Shown here: in pieces, positions 15,942 through 23,969 of the stretch
Layout of the letters: each line of letters starts with the position of its first letter
Numbering within the stretch: position 1 is the stretch's first letter
Assembly (NCBI GenBank): GCA_023461035.1
Contig: JAEWOD010000035.1
Coordinates: forward strand, 1-64,000
Length of the DNA: 64,000 bases
Source of the DNA: Bacteroidota bacterium
GTDB taxonomy: Bacteria; Bacteroidota; Bacteroidia; Flavobacteriales; Weeksellaceae
Reading direction: 5' to 3'
The notes under the pieces: model-generated
Seen by the model: only the letters and a program-made list of their open reading frames with translations
The model's database searches: none
What the model was told of the DNA's origin: nothing
Made by a program: the position numbers and the translations under genes

Positions 15942-17888
15942 ATGAAAACAAAAATGACATTTCTGATTTCCCTGATTTCATTGGGGTTATTTGCTCAAAA
16001 TTACAAATACGGAAAAGTAAGTGAATCAGATTTAAGTAAACAACAAAGTCTGATTTCTGCTAATGCTGCCGGCGAAATTTTATATGAAAAGGCTCTTTTG
16101 ACTTTGGAACTTTCCCCGACTGATAACCGTTTTTATATCACAAAAGAAATAGAAGGAAGAATTAAAGTTTATGACAAAGACCAATTGGATGACCGTTTTC
16201 TGTCCAAAGAAGTAAGGCTATATGCACCATCCTCAACACGTGAAAAAGTAACGGGACTAAAAGGCTCCACTTATAATTTGGAAAACGGAAAAATAGTAGA
16301 AACCAAAGTGAAAGGTTCGGACATTTTTAAAAATCGAGAAAATAAATACTATGAATCGGAAAAATTTGCTTTTCCAAATGTCAAAAACGGCTCTGTATTG
16401 GAATATAAATACACGGTCATTTCGCCTTTTTACCGGGAAGTTGACCGATGGTATTTCCAAGATGAAATTCCGGTTGTATATAGTGAGTTTAGTTTTATTC
16501 ATCCCGAATTTTTTATTTACAGCCCGGATGAAAGAGGCGGTTTAAAAGGTAGAGTTCGAAATGACAGAAAACCCATTCAGAATACAAATTTCCGCAATTC
16601 CATCACGGAATATGTATTTGAAAATGTAAAACCGCTACAAGATGAACCATTTGTTTTTAATCCCAATAACCTGAAATCTTCTATCCGTTTTGAATTAATG
16701 AAATTTGAACATCCGGGCTTCATAACAGAAAATTATTCTACAACCTGGGCAGCAATTGGAAAAGATTTAATGGATCACAGCGATTTCGGCGGACAATTAA
16801 AAGGAAATGCATATTTGGACGAAACCGTACAGAGCATCACCTCAGGTTTAAGTACACCAACAGAAAAAATGCAAGCGATTTTCAATTATGTAAAATCCAA
16901 CTATACATGGAATAAATATTATGGATTGGCCAGCGACACAGGTGTGCGCAATGTTTTTAAAAATAAAACGGGCAATGCAGCAGACATCAATCTGATGCTG
17001 GTTTCCATGTTACAAAAAGCAGGTTTAACCGCCCATCCCGTTGCTTTAAGTACGGTTCAAAATCTGATGGTCAATTATACATTTCCATCCATCACCAGTT
17101 TGGATTTTGTCATCGCATCTGTAGAAATAAACAATGGATTGTATCTGATGGATGCCACCGAAAAATACAGCAATATCAATATGCTGCCACTTCGGGATCT
17201 GAACCACAGAGGATTTAGAATTATGGAAAATGGAACTGTTCAAGAAATTCCCTTAACCAATTATGCGCTCAGTACCAAAAAGGAATCGATTAATGTGACC
17301 CTTTCGCCTGACGGTAAAATTTCCGGAACCTATTTGGATGCTAAAGACCAATATTTTGCGATGAGTGATAAATCAAGACTGACAGAAGATGCCAAAGCTT
17401 TTGAAAAAAACTATTTAGAAGACTTTAAATTTGATGTAGAATCTTTTAAAATTGACGAAAATGCCGATAAAGGTTTGTTACGATATTCCTTTAAGTTTTC
17501 AGATGTGCAGGGAGCGGATGTCATGGGGAATAAAATGATTTTCAATCCGTTATTATTTACCCAATTAAAAGAAGCCTCCTTCAAACAAGATAGTCGCAAC
17601 TACCCACTAGAGTTTGGTTCAGTAATTTCACATTCAAAAATCATCAAAATAAAAATCCCCGATGGATATAAAGTGGAATCCCTGCCTTCAAAAAAACAAT
17701 TTGTAGTACAAGGAAATGTCGCAGGTTACGTTTATAATATAGAAGAAAAAGACGGCTATCTGATTTTAAATTCAGTTTATGAAATAGCACATAGCATATT
17801 ACCGGCTGATTATTATAAACTGATGAAAGAATTTGAATCCAAACAAATCAATGCCGAGTCGCAGGAAATCATACTTGTAAAACTATAA
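15942..17888 (+). CDS. DUF3857 paralogue, transglutaminase Cys lost
   Basis: Exported protein of 648 aa with signal peptide about 1-18 (ending LGLFAQ). Same architecture as the preceding gene: DUF3857 N-terminal beta domain, then a transglutaminase-like domain. Where the neighbour has GDCKALSNYM, this protein has GNAADINLML, so the catalytic cysteine is Ala; the His position reads LDFVIASV instead of NHMIVNV. The fold appears kept but the enzyme should be inactive. The 9-bp gap suggests translation as a pair, perhaps as active and regulatory subunits. MazG follows 2 bp after the stop. Confidence 0.78.
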   Translation: MKTKMTFLISLISLGLFAQNYKYGKVSESDLSKQQSLISANAAGEILYEKALLTLELSPTDNRFYITKEIEGRIKVYDKDQLDDRFLSKEVRLYAPSSTREKVTGLKGSTYNLENGKIVETKVKGSDIFKNRENKYYESEKFAFPNVKNGSVLEYKYTVISPFYREVDRWYFQDEIPVVYSEFSFIHPEFFIYSPDERGGLKGRVRNDRKPIQNTNFRNSITEYVFENVKPLQDEPFVFNPNNLKSSIRFELMKFEHPGFITENYSTTWAAIGKDLMDHSDFGGQLKGNAYLDETVQSITSGLSTPTEKMQAIFNYVKSNYTWNKYYGLASDTGVRNVFKNKTGNAADINLMLVSMLQKAGLTAHPVALSTVQNLMVNYTFPSITSLDFVIASVEINNGLYLMDATEKYSNINMLPLRDLNHRGFRIMENGTVQEIPLTNYALSTKKESINVTLSPDGKISGTYLDAKDQYFAMSDKSRLTEDAKAFEKNYLEDFKFDVESFKIDENADKGLLRYSFKFSDVQGADVMGNKMIFNPLLFTQLKEASFKQDSRNYPLEFGSVISHSKIIKIKIPDGYKVESLPSKKQFVVQGNVAGYVYNIEEKDGYLILNSVYEIAHSILPADYYKLMKEFESKQINAESQEIILVKL

Positions 17889-17890
17889 AC

Positions 17891-18217
17891 ATGAGCATCA
17901 AAGCAGCACAAAAAGAAGTAGATGAATGGATTCAGAGCCATGGCGTTCGCTATTTTAACGAATTAACCAATATGGCCCAACTGACAGAGGAAGTTGGCGA
18001 AGTTGCCCGCATTATCGCCCGCCGGTACGGCGAACAATCCGAAAAAGAATCGGACAAACAAAAGGATTTGGGAGAGGAATTGGCAGACGTTCTTTTTGTC
18101 GTGCTTTGCCTTGCCAATCAAACCGGAGTGGATTTGGAAACCGCATTTCAAAAAAAATTGGAAATCAAAACAAAACGCGATCACGACCGTCATCAGAACA
18201 ATGATAAATTAAAATAA
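17891..18217 (+). CDS. MazG-like nucleotide pyrophosphohydrolase
   Basis: Small all-alpha NTP pyrophosphohydrolase of 108 aa. The Mg2+-binding acidic pattern is visible as LTEEVGEVARI and GEELADVLFVVLCLAN. Single-domain members hydrolyse (d)NTPs to monophosphates and may clear damaged nucleotides. It sits 2 bp after the second DUF3857 gene and abuts the next gene with no gap. Confidence 0.9.
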   Translation: MSIKAAQKEVDEWIQSHGVRYFNELTNMAQLTEEVGEVARIIARRYGEQSEKESDKQKDLGEELADVLFVVLCLANQTGVDLETAFQKKLEIKTKRDHDRHQNNDKLK

Positions 18218-18775
18218 ATGCAGCTATATTTTCGGGAAGAAATTTTTGAGAACCTGAATGAACTTGAAAAAGCAGAATACGAAAACTGCAGTTTCAGGAA
18301 TCTGGATATTTCAAACGCTGATTTGTCCGAATATAAATTTATCGACTGCGAATTTTTTAATTCTAATTTAAGTATGGCAAAATTGAATCAAACCTTGTTT
18401 CAAAATATCCGGTTCATAGATTCCAAACTTCTGGGACTTAATTTTGAGAATTGTAATGAATTTAGTTTATCGTTCCGGTTTGAAAACTGTCATCTAAACC
18501 ATGCTTCCTTTTACAAATTAAAGATCCGGAAAACGCATTTTTCCAACTGCCAATTGACCCAATGCGATTTCACAGAGACTGATCTGAAAGAATCGGTTTT
18601 TGAGAATTCCAATCTGGACGGTGCCGTATTTGAATTTTCCAATCTGGAAAAAGTAGATTTCCGAACAGCCTATAACCTTTCCTTTGATCCGGATAAAAAC
18701 ACCATAAAAGGTGCAAGGTTTTCAAAAGAAAACGTCATAGGACTGTTAAACAAATTCGCCATTAAAATAGAATGA
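18218..18775 (+). CDS. pentapeptide repeat protein
   Basis: Protein of 185 aa built from A(D/N)LxX-type five-residue repeats such as CSFRNLDISNADLSEYKF, SNLSMAKLNQTLFQ and ESVFENSNLDGAVFEFSNLEKVDF, predicted to form a right-handed quadrilateral beta-helix. Some members mimic DNA and protect gyrase from quinolones (Qnr), but this one is shorter than Qnr (about 215 aa) and need not share that role. Its start abuts the MazG stop and its stop overlaps the aroA start (ATGATG). Confidence 0.88.
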   Translation: MQLYFREEIFENLNELEKAEYENCSFRNLDISNADLSEYKFIDCEFFNSNLSMAKLNQTLFQNIRFIDSKLLGLNFENCNEFSLSFRFENCHLNHASFYKLKIRKTHFSNCQLTQCDFTETDLKESVFENSNLDGAVFEFSNLEKVDFRTAYNLSFDPDKNTIKGARFSKENVIGLLNKFAIKIE

Positions 18776-19998
18776 TGAGTGAAATTCTGTATTTGAAAAA
18801 AGCAAATTCCCAAATTTCGGGCGAGATTTCCATCAGCGGTTCAAAAAGCGAAAGCAACCGGATGCTGGTGCTCAATTCGCTTTATAGAAATCCCATCCAA
18901 CTGAAAAATCTTTCAGATTCGGAAGACACTAAATTGCTCCAAAAAGCACTGGAAACACATTCGAAAACGATTGACATACATCATGCCGGAACAGCGATGC
19001 GCTTTCTGACTGCTTATTTTTCCATTCAGGAAGGAAAAGAAATCATCTTAACCGGTTCGGAACGCATGAAACAGCGGCCGATTGGGATTTTAGTTGAAGC
19101 ATTACGGTCGTTGGGTGCTGAAATTCATTATTTGGAAAAGGAAGGATTTCCGCCATTAAAAATTTCAGGAAGAAAAATCAATGAAGGTTTTGTCGAACTA
19201 AATGCGGATGTCAGTAGCCAGTTCATCACGGCTTTGATGTTAATTGCTCCCAAACTTCCAAATGGCTTGAGAATTCAACTAAACGGTAAAATCACTTCGC
19301 TTCCATATCTGGAAATGACGTTTCAGATGCTGAACCAAATCAGAATCCGGGCAGAAAGAAAAGAAAATGAGATATGGATTTACCAATCCGAAAAAATTGA
19401 AAAACAGGAATTTACGATAGAGTCAGACTGGAGTTCGGCTTCATATTTTTATTCGATTGCCGCTCTTTCTGAACAGGCAGAAATCCGATTGAATTCATTT
19501 AAAGAAAATAGTTTGCAAGGCGATTCCGGAATTAAAGAGATTTATAAATCCCATTTCGGGATAGAAACGAAATTTTCAGGAAGCCAGATTATTTTATCGA
19601 AGAACCCTGACAGGGTTTTAAACCCTGTCAGGGTTGATTTAAACGCCATGCCTGACATCGCACAAACGATAGCCGTAACTTGTGCCGGACTCAAATTAAG
19701 ATGCAAGCTTACGGGACTTGAAACCCTGAGAGTAAAAGAAACCGACCGCATCACAGCTTTACAAAATGAGCTAAAAAAATTGGGTGCAAAAACCCAAGTG
19801 ACAGAAAGTTCGCTTGAAATCATTGATTTTTATGTACCGACTGAAATTCCCCGAATCCACACATACAATGACCACCGGATGGCGATGAGCTTTGCTCCGA
19901 TGGCTTTAATTCAGGACATTCAAATTGAAAATCCGGAAGTTGTAAAAAAATCTTACCCGGCTTTCTGGAAAGATTTGTCCGTTTTGGGAATTGGTTAA
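18772..19998 (+). CDS. aroA: EPSP synthase (3-phosphoshikimate 1-carboxyvinyltransferase)
   Basis: Sixth step of the shikimate pathway. 408 aa with SGSKSESNRMLVLNSL near the N-terminus, HAGTAMRFLTAYFS, DVSSQFITALMLIAP, SDWSSASYFYSIAAL, PDIAQTIAVTCAGL, LRVKETDRITALQNEL and NDHRMAMSFAPMAL in order, so the active site is complete. Start may be 18772 or the adjacent ATG at 18775. Odd point: a 33-bp perfect palindrome (19603-19635) lies in frame and adds 11 codons (NPDRVLNPVRV) just before the PDIAQT block; see the repeat entry. Confidence 0.96.
   Translation: MMSEILYLKKANSQISGEISISGSKSESNRMLVLNSLYRNPIQLKNLSDSEDTKLLQKALETHSKTIDIHHAGTAMRFLTAYFSIQEGKEIILTGSERMKQRPIGILVEALRSLGAEIHYLEKEGFPPLKISGRKINEGFVELNADVSSQFITALMLIAPKLPNGLRIQLNGKITSLPYLEMTFQMLNQIRIRAERKENEIWIYQSEKIEKQEFTIESDWSSASYFYSIAALSEQAEIRLNSFKENSLQGDSGIKEIYKSHFGIETKFSGSQIILSKNPDRVLNPVRVDLNAMPDIAQTIAVTCAGLKLRCKLTGLETLRVKETDRITALQNELKKLGAKTQVTESSLEIIDFYVPTEIPRIHTYNDHRMAMSFAPMALIQDIQIENPEVVKKSYPAFWKDLSVLGIG
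19603..19635. repeat. 33-bp palindromic repeat inside aroA
   Basis: Arms AACCCTGACAGGGTTT (19603-19618) and its exact reverse complement (19620-19635) around a single T. The element starts on a codon boundary and is 33 bp, so it adds exactly 11 codons. It is closely related to the palindromes at 53152-53184 and 34056-34088, which are intergenic or at gene ends. Confidence 0.85.
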
Positions 19999-20003
19999 AA
20001 TAA

Positions 20004-20036
20004 AAATCCCTCTCAACTTTCATTGCGAGGGATTTG
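20004..20036. terminator. bidirectional terminator after aroA
   Basis: AAATCCCTC (20004-20012) pairs with GAGGGATTT (20027-20035), with A/T tracts outside; placed between convergent aroA and the DUF6702-like gene. Confidence 0.75.
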
Positions 20037-20053
20037 GTATTTTGATTGCAAAA

Positions 20054-20521
20054 TTAGAAAGTCACTTTTCCGGTATCACCGCCTTTTTTTGAGGTGAAAC
20101 TCTTACGAACCCCATTTATATCAAAGGTTACTAAATTCTGCTGATCTGAGAAATTGCTGATTAACATAGAATTTCGAATTTCGATTTCCTTAATATCATT
20201 GACATTGTCAGCCTTTAAATACAAACGGGTAGATTTATCGTTAGTTTGAGAGCCGACATATGTTAAGGAAATGGGATTTCCATTTACCTTTACCACCAAA
20301 TTAGCGCTTGCATAAGCTTTTGCTTTGCTGTCAAAACCTGATTTATTATTTACACTGACTCCAACTGCTGTTTCCAAATCCGATGTAAAAAATTTAGCTG
20401 TAAGTTTCAGCGAATTGTTCTCATATTCCACTTTTGTAGTGGATGCATGGAAATCCTGAACAAAAGCAGATGAAATAATAGCTGTAGCAAATAATAACAG
20501 TATGAACCTTAAATTTTTCAT
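20054..20521 (-). CDS. DUF6702-like exported protein
   Basis: Protein of 155 aa with signal peptide about 1-20 (FATAIISSAFVQ). The mature part starts with DFHASTTKVEYENNSLKL and has FFTSDLETAV, matching the H-x-F/A-S-x-T-x-(V/I)-E-Y and (I/F)F-x-D-D-L-E pattern of DUF6702 proteins found widely in flavobacteria. Function unknown; probably periplasmic. Confidence 0.65.
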   Translation of the reverse strand: MKNLRFILLLFATAIISSAFVQDFHASTTKVEYENNSLKLTAKFFTSDLETAVGVSVNNKSGFDSKAKAYASANLVVKVNGNPISLTYVGSQTNDKSTRLYLKADNVNDIKEIEIRNSMLISNFSDQQNLVTFDINGVRKSFTSKKGGDTGKVTF

Positions 20522-20627
20522 ATTAAATAATTTACGTAGTTATTCGTTTTACAAAGTCAATGCCAAATCTTTTAAAGAATTGTTAATTAATAAATCGATG
20601 CAATATATTAAATTATTTATTGGCATC

Positions 20628-21173
20628 TTACTTAGCTGAAAAAGCTACCTGATTCATTCTTTTTAAAACAGCATTTCCTCGGGATTTTAAGCCGGGAGAA
20701 CAACCTGGTTCTTCCAACACAAATTGAATGGTGGATTTCAATTCAGGTTTGAGTTCAGGATAAAACTCAGTAATATTATACAAAACAGTCATGGCAAATG
20801 CACGCACCGCAATTTCTTCTTTCGGGCTTTCCAAGAGCTCATAGGTTCTTTTATAAACATCACCTCTTTGCTTTTCCGGTATCTCATAAAACTGTAAAAT
20901 TCTCAATATGTTTCTTTTTAAAGAGCCTTTTAAATCCGGGTTACAAAGATGTTCTATCAATTGGTTTAAGTACGGCCGAATCAATTCGGGATGTTTATCA
21001 AAACCCAATGAAACAACATGTGCCGCTCTTTGCGGCACACGGTAATCTTTTGTTCCGGCAAAAAAACAGTCCATCAGTTCCTTGAAACGCTTTTCATCTT
21101 TTCCTATATATGAAATAATTTCAAGAGAATTTTCTTTGCTGTGTGTTTTCTCTAATTGTCGGAAAATATTCAT
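20628..21173 (-). CDS. HEAT-like alpha-helical protein
   Basis: Protein of 181 aa, predicted all-helical and soluble, with helix pairs resembling HEAT/ARM repeats (YRVPQRAAHVVSLGFDKHPEL, KGSLKRNILRILQFYEIPEK, EIAVRAFAMTVLYNITEFYPEL). No catalytic motif is visible; likely a protein-protein interaction scaffold. It starts immediately after the stop of the DUF3127 gene (same strand), so the two form an operon. Confidence 0.65.
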   Translation of the reverse strand: MNIFRQLEKTHSKENSLEIISYIGKDEKRFKELMDCFFAGTKDYRVPQRAAHVVSLGFDKHPELIRPYLNQLIEHLCNPDLKGSLKRNILRILQFYEIPEKQRGDVYKRTYELLESPKEEIAVRAFAMTVLYNITEFYPELKPELKSTIQFVLEEPGCSPGLKSRGNAVLKRMNQVAFSAK

Positions 21174-21542
21174 TTAGAAAGGCAAATCATCCGGTTCCGA
21201 TGAAGAATCTGCATAATCATTGGTCACCGGAGGCAAGTCGGCATATTGGTTCATGGTTGGTGTTTCTGCCCCTGATTTTTCCAAACGCCATCCTGAAATA
21301 CTGTTGAAATATTTGGCTACGCCTTCCGGATTGATCCATTCTCTTCCTCTGATATTGATTGAAATCTTCACCTCGTCTCCCGGAGAAACCTGTTTCAACA
21401 GATCTATTTTATCTTGGGTGAATTCGATTAAAATATCTTGAGGATATTGTTCTTGTGTAGTGATGACCAATTCTTTTTTGCGAAATCCGCTGTTAAAGGT
21501 CTGTTCATCAAAAATTTTCTTAATTCTTCCGCTTATTTCCAT
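21174..21542 (-). CDS. DUF3127 domain protein
   Basis: Protein of 122 aa beginning MEISGRIKKIFDEQTFNSGF, followed by KKELVITTQEQYPQDILIEF, the signature of DUF3127, an OB-fold-like family of Bacteroidota with no assigned function. The C-terminal tail is acidic and disordered, ending DDLPF, which resembles the acidic DDxPF tip of single-stranded DNA-binding protein; a link to DNA metabolism is only a suggestion. A longer reading start 72 bp upstream is rejected because a -7 promoter box lies in between (21558-21565). Confidence 0.82.
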   Translation of the reverse strand: MEISGRIKKIFDEQTFNSGFRKKELVITTQEQYPQDILIEFTQDKIDLLKQVSPGDEVKISINIRGREWINPEGVAKYFNSISGWRLEKSGAETPTMNQYADLPPVTNDYADSSSEPDDLPF

Positions 21543-21557
21543 TTTATTCGTTTTGCA

Positions 21558-21565
21558 CAAAAATA
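21558..21565 (-). promoter_or_regulatory. -7 box of the DUF3127 gene
   Basis: TATTTTTG on the minus strand, 15 bp before the ATG at 21542. Confidence 0.55.
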
Positions 21566-21603
21566 CGGGAATTCGACAGAAGCAAAAAATAGGGGAAATA
21601 AAA

Positions 21604-21633
21604 TTTGTCAACAAAGATTTTAATGTATATTTG
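21604..21633 (+). promoter_or_regulatory. tRNA-Leu promoter
   Basis: TTTG (21604-21607), an 18-bp spacer and TATATTTG (21626-21633) match the full Bacteroidota consensus; the tRNA starts 20 bp further on. Confidence 0.7.
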
Positions 21634-21653
21634 CACCCCGAAGTGGGATTATT

Positions 21654-21735
21654 GCGGGCGTGGTGGAATTGGTAGACACGCCAGACTTAGGATCTGGTGC
21701 CGCAAGGTGTGGGAGTTCGAGTCTCCCCGCCCGCA
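21654..21735 (+). tRNA. tRNA-Leu(UAG)
   Basis: Class II tRNA: acceptor GCGGGCG/CGCCCGC, anticodon stem CCAGA/TCTGG with loop CTTAGGA giving anticodon TAG, a variable arm (GTGCCGCAAGGTGT) and T loop TTCGAGT in GGGAGTTCGAGTCTCCC. The discriminator is A and CCA is not encoded. Confidence 0.97.
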
Positions 21736-21740
21736 CTTAA

Positions 21741-21767
21741 AAGCAGTAATTTTACTGCTTTTTTTTA
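21741..21767 (+). terminator. tRNA-Leu terminator
   Basis: AAGCAGTAA pairs with TTACTGCTT, followed by eight T. Confidence 0.8.
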
Positions 21768-21840
21768 TTTCAAATTTTATCCAAATTAATTTTAGTTTCT
21801 TTCTATTTGCTAACTTAGAAGTCTGTTAGATTAAGCAAGT

Positions 21841-22737
21841 ATGGATTTCATCGATTATTATAAAATATTGGGCGTTGAGAAAACGGCTACCCAAGAGGAA
21901 ATCAAAAAGGCGTATAGGAAATTGGCCCGAAAATATCATCCGGATTTGAATCCAAACGATAAGGAAGCCGAGAAGAACTTCAAGGCAATTAACGAAGCCA
22001 ATGAAGTACTGAGTAACCCTGAAAACAGAAAAAAATACGACCAATACGGAAAGGACTGGCAGCATGCCGAACAATTTGAGCAAGCCAAACAAAGACAACA
22101 AGGAGGCAACGGTGGTTACACTTATAGCAGAAGTGATTTCGGAGATTCCGATTATTCCGATTTTTTTGAATCGATATTTGGTGGCGGCGGATTTGGAAAC
22201 CGGTCCGGAAGAACTACGAAATACAAAGGTGAGGATTATCATGCACAAATGCAGATTGACATTCGCGAAGCATATTCAACCCATAAAAAGACATTTCATT
22301 TTAACGGAAAGGACATCAGGATAACGATTCCGGCTGGAATTGCTGACGGGCAGGAAATCAAACTAAAAGGATATGGTGGAAAAGGTGTTAACGACGGACC
22401 TAACGGAGATTTATACATCAAATTTTCAATCGTCAATTCTACTGCGTTTAAACGTTTGGGTGATGATCTTTATAAAACCATCGATGTCGATTTATATACG
22501 GCTCTTCTCGGTGGCGAAATGACAATTGACACTTTTGACGGAAAAGCCAAACTTCCCATCAAGCCGGAAACCGAAAATGGCACAAAAGTCCGTTTAAAAG
22601 CAAAGGGGTTTCCGGTTTATAAAAAGGAAGGAGAATATGGGAATTTAATATTGACATTGAATATAAAAATGCCCAAAAATTTGAGCGAAAAAGAAAAAGA
22701 GTTATTGACCGAACTTTCCAAAATACATAAGCTATGA
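21841..22737 (+). CDS. cbpA: J-domain chaperone, CbpA-like
   Basis: Type II Hsp40 of 298 aa. J domain (about 1-70) with the essential HPD in KYHPDLNPND, a Gly-rich linker (about 90-130, FFESIFGGGGFGN), then two beta-barrel C-terminal domains, without the zinc-finger cysteines of DnaJ. The partner regulator cbpM follows with a 4-bp overlap, the usual cbpA-cbpM pairing. It would stimulate DnaK and, in Escherichia coli, binds curved DNA in stationary phase. Confidence 0.94.
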   Translation: MDFIDYYKILGVEKTATQEEIKKAYRKLARKYHPDLNPNDKEAEKNFKAINEANEVLSNPENRKKYDQYGKDWQHAEQFEQAKQRQQGGNGGYTYSRSDFGDSDYSDFFESIFGGGGFGNRSGRTTKYKGEDYHAQMQIDIREAYSTHKKTFHFNGKDIRITIPAGIADGQEIKLKGYGGKGVNDGPNGDLYIKFSIVNSTAFKRLGDDLYKTIDVDLYTALLGGEMTIDTFDGKAKLPIKPETENGTKVRLKAKGFPVYKKEGEYGNLILTLNIKMPKNLSEKEKELLTELSKIHKL

Positions 22738-23033
22738 ATCAGAAAAAATTAATCCTCGTACGGGAACTTTGCCGACATTATGAAATGGAAATTTCCTTTT
22801 TTGAGCAAGTGGAAGAATACGGATTGGTCAATGTGGAAATGGTTGCGGATGAAAAATACATTCACCGTAAACAGTTGAACAAAATGGAAAAAATCCTGCG
22901 GCTTCATCGTGAATTGGAAGTCAATCTGGAAGGAATTGATGTGATTTTTAACTTGATGAGGCGGATTCAGGTATTGGAAAAGGAGTTAAAAGAAAAACAA
23001 ACCCAATTAGGTTTATTTGAAAATCTGGATTAA
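22734..23033 (+). CDS. cbpM: chaperone modulator CbpM
   Basis: MerR-like small protein of 99 aa. CbpM binds the J domain of CbpA and inhibits it. A helix-turn-helix-like N-terminal half (LVRELCRHYEMEISFFEQVEEYGL) and a coiled-coil C-terminal half (NLMRRIQVLEKELKEKQTQL) are visible. The ATG overlaps the cbpA stop by 4 bp, implying translational coupling. Confidence 0.88.
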   Translation: MNQKKLILVRELCRHYEMEISFFEQVEEYGLVNVEMVADEKYIHRKQLNKMEKILRLHRELEVNLEGIDVIFNLMRRIQVLEKELKEKQTQLGLFENLD

Positions 23034-23044
23034 ATCCATAAAAA

Positions 23045-23071
23045 AACTCCCCGTTTTAAAACGAGGAGTTG
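23045..23071. terminator. terminator after cbpM
   Basis: AACTCCCCGTTTT and AAAACGAGGAGTT form a near-perfect hairpin between the convergent cbpM and T9SS cargo genes. Confidence 0.7.
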
Positions 23072-23095
23072 AAAATTATCATTTTACTATAAAAA

Positions 23096-23851
23096 TCATT
23101 TTTTCAAAACTTTTACAGTCTGAACACCTTTTTCTGTTAAGATTTGTGCTACATAAACTCCGGCTTTCAAAGCAGAAACGTTCACAGAAGTAGATTTTCC
23201 GTTTAGTTTTGATGTTTGAATTAATTGTCCGGCAGCAGAGAAAATTTTCACTTCCTGAATGTTTTGGTCAGAAGTCAGATTCAGTTCGTTTACAACCGGG
23301 TTCGGATAAACCTGAACTTTTACGCTGTTCATATCACTTACACCGGCAGTTGCAGGAGCAAGAACCAAATTATCAATCCATGCGGCGCTATGAGGAGCAG
23401 TTCCATGTACTTTCACGGCAAAATATTTCACATCAGATGTAAATGTTACCGGAACATCTATTGTTTGCGTTGCAATAGTTGTCGAAATAGGATCTCCTAA
23501 AGAGACAAATGAATCCGTGCTTTCATTTGAGGTAAGGGTTCCAACTTCTACTGTAATCCCATCATCTTCTTCACCATCTATGGAAACAGTTCCGAACTCC
23601 AAGCTCAACGTATAGTCACCCGCTACAACTTCCGGAGAAACTAAATACATATCCAGATTTGGAGACATGAAAGTATAAAACGTAATATCTCCTTCCACCA
23701 TGAACATCCCTCCGTTTGCTACACCTGTCCAACACTCATCTATTGCTGTCCAGTCATCAAAGTTCTCATTAATTTCGGAAACAGGGTCACATTGTCCGAA
23801 TCCCACTACACTTGCAAATGCAAACATTAAAGAAAATACAACTTTTTTCAT
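23096..23851 (-). CDS. T9SS type A sorting domain protein
   Basis: Secreted protein of 251 aa. A signal peptide (about 1-19, ending VVGFGQ) is followed by a beta-sandwich domain (about 25-165), probably of the choice-of-anchor J/CBM-like kind (INENFDDWTAIDECW). The C-terminal type IX sorting domain (about 175-251) shows KVQVYPNPVVNELNL, then GKSTSVNVSALKAGVYVAQI and a basic end KVLKK. It should be exported by the T9SS and anchored at or released from the cell surface. Substrate unknown. Confidence 0.92.
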   Translation of the reverse strand: MKKVVFSLMFAFASVVGFGQCDPVSEINENFDDWTAIDECWTGVANGGMFMVEGDITFYTFMSPNLDMYLVSPEVVAGDYTLSLEFGTVSIDGEEDDGITVEVGTLTSNESTDSFVSLGDPISTTIATQTIDVPVTFTSDVKYFAVKVHGTAPHSAAWIDNLVLAPATAGVSDMNSVKVQVYPNPVVNELNLTSDQNIQEVKIFSAAGQLIQTSKLNGKSTSVNVSALKAGVYVAQILTEKGVQTVKVLKK

Positions 23852-23894
23852 CTTATTTATTTATTAATTAAACACATTGATTTATATCACGCCG

Positions 23895-23902
23895 CAAATA
23901 TA
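23895..23902 (-). promoter_or_regulatory. -7 box of the T9SS cargo gene
   Basis: TATATTTG on the minus strand, 43 bp before the start. Confidence 0.55.
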
Positions 23903-23934
23903 ATTTTAATTTGGATTAAGTCTAAATTAATTAG

Positions 23935-23942
23935 TAATTTTG
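23935..23942 (+). promoter_or_regulatory. -7 box of the receptor gene at 23970
   Basis: TAATTTTG, 27 bp before the ATG at 23970. It overlaps a possible upstream start (23940), which is therefore rejected. Confidence 0.55.
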
Positions 23943-23969
23943 TCGCGATTTCTAATAAAAATCATATTT

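Noticed and set aside
21543..21614. Longer DUF3127 protein with signal-like N-terminus
   Set aside because: The -7 box at 21558-21565 would be inside it, and the family starts at MEISGRI.
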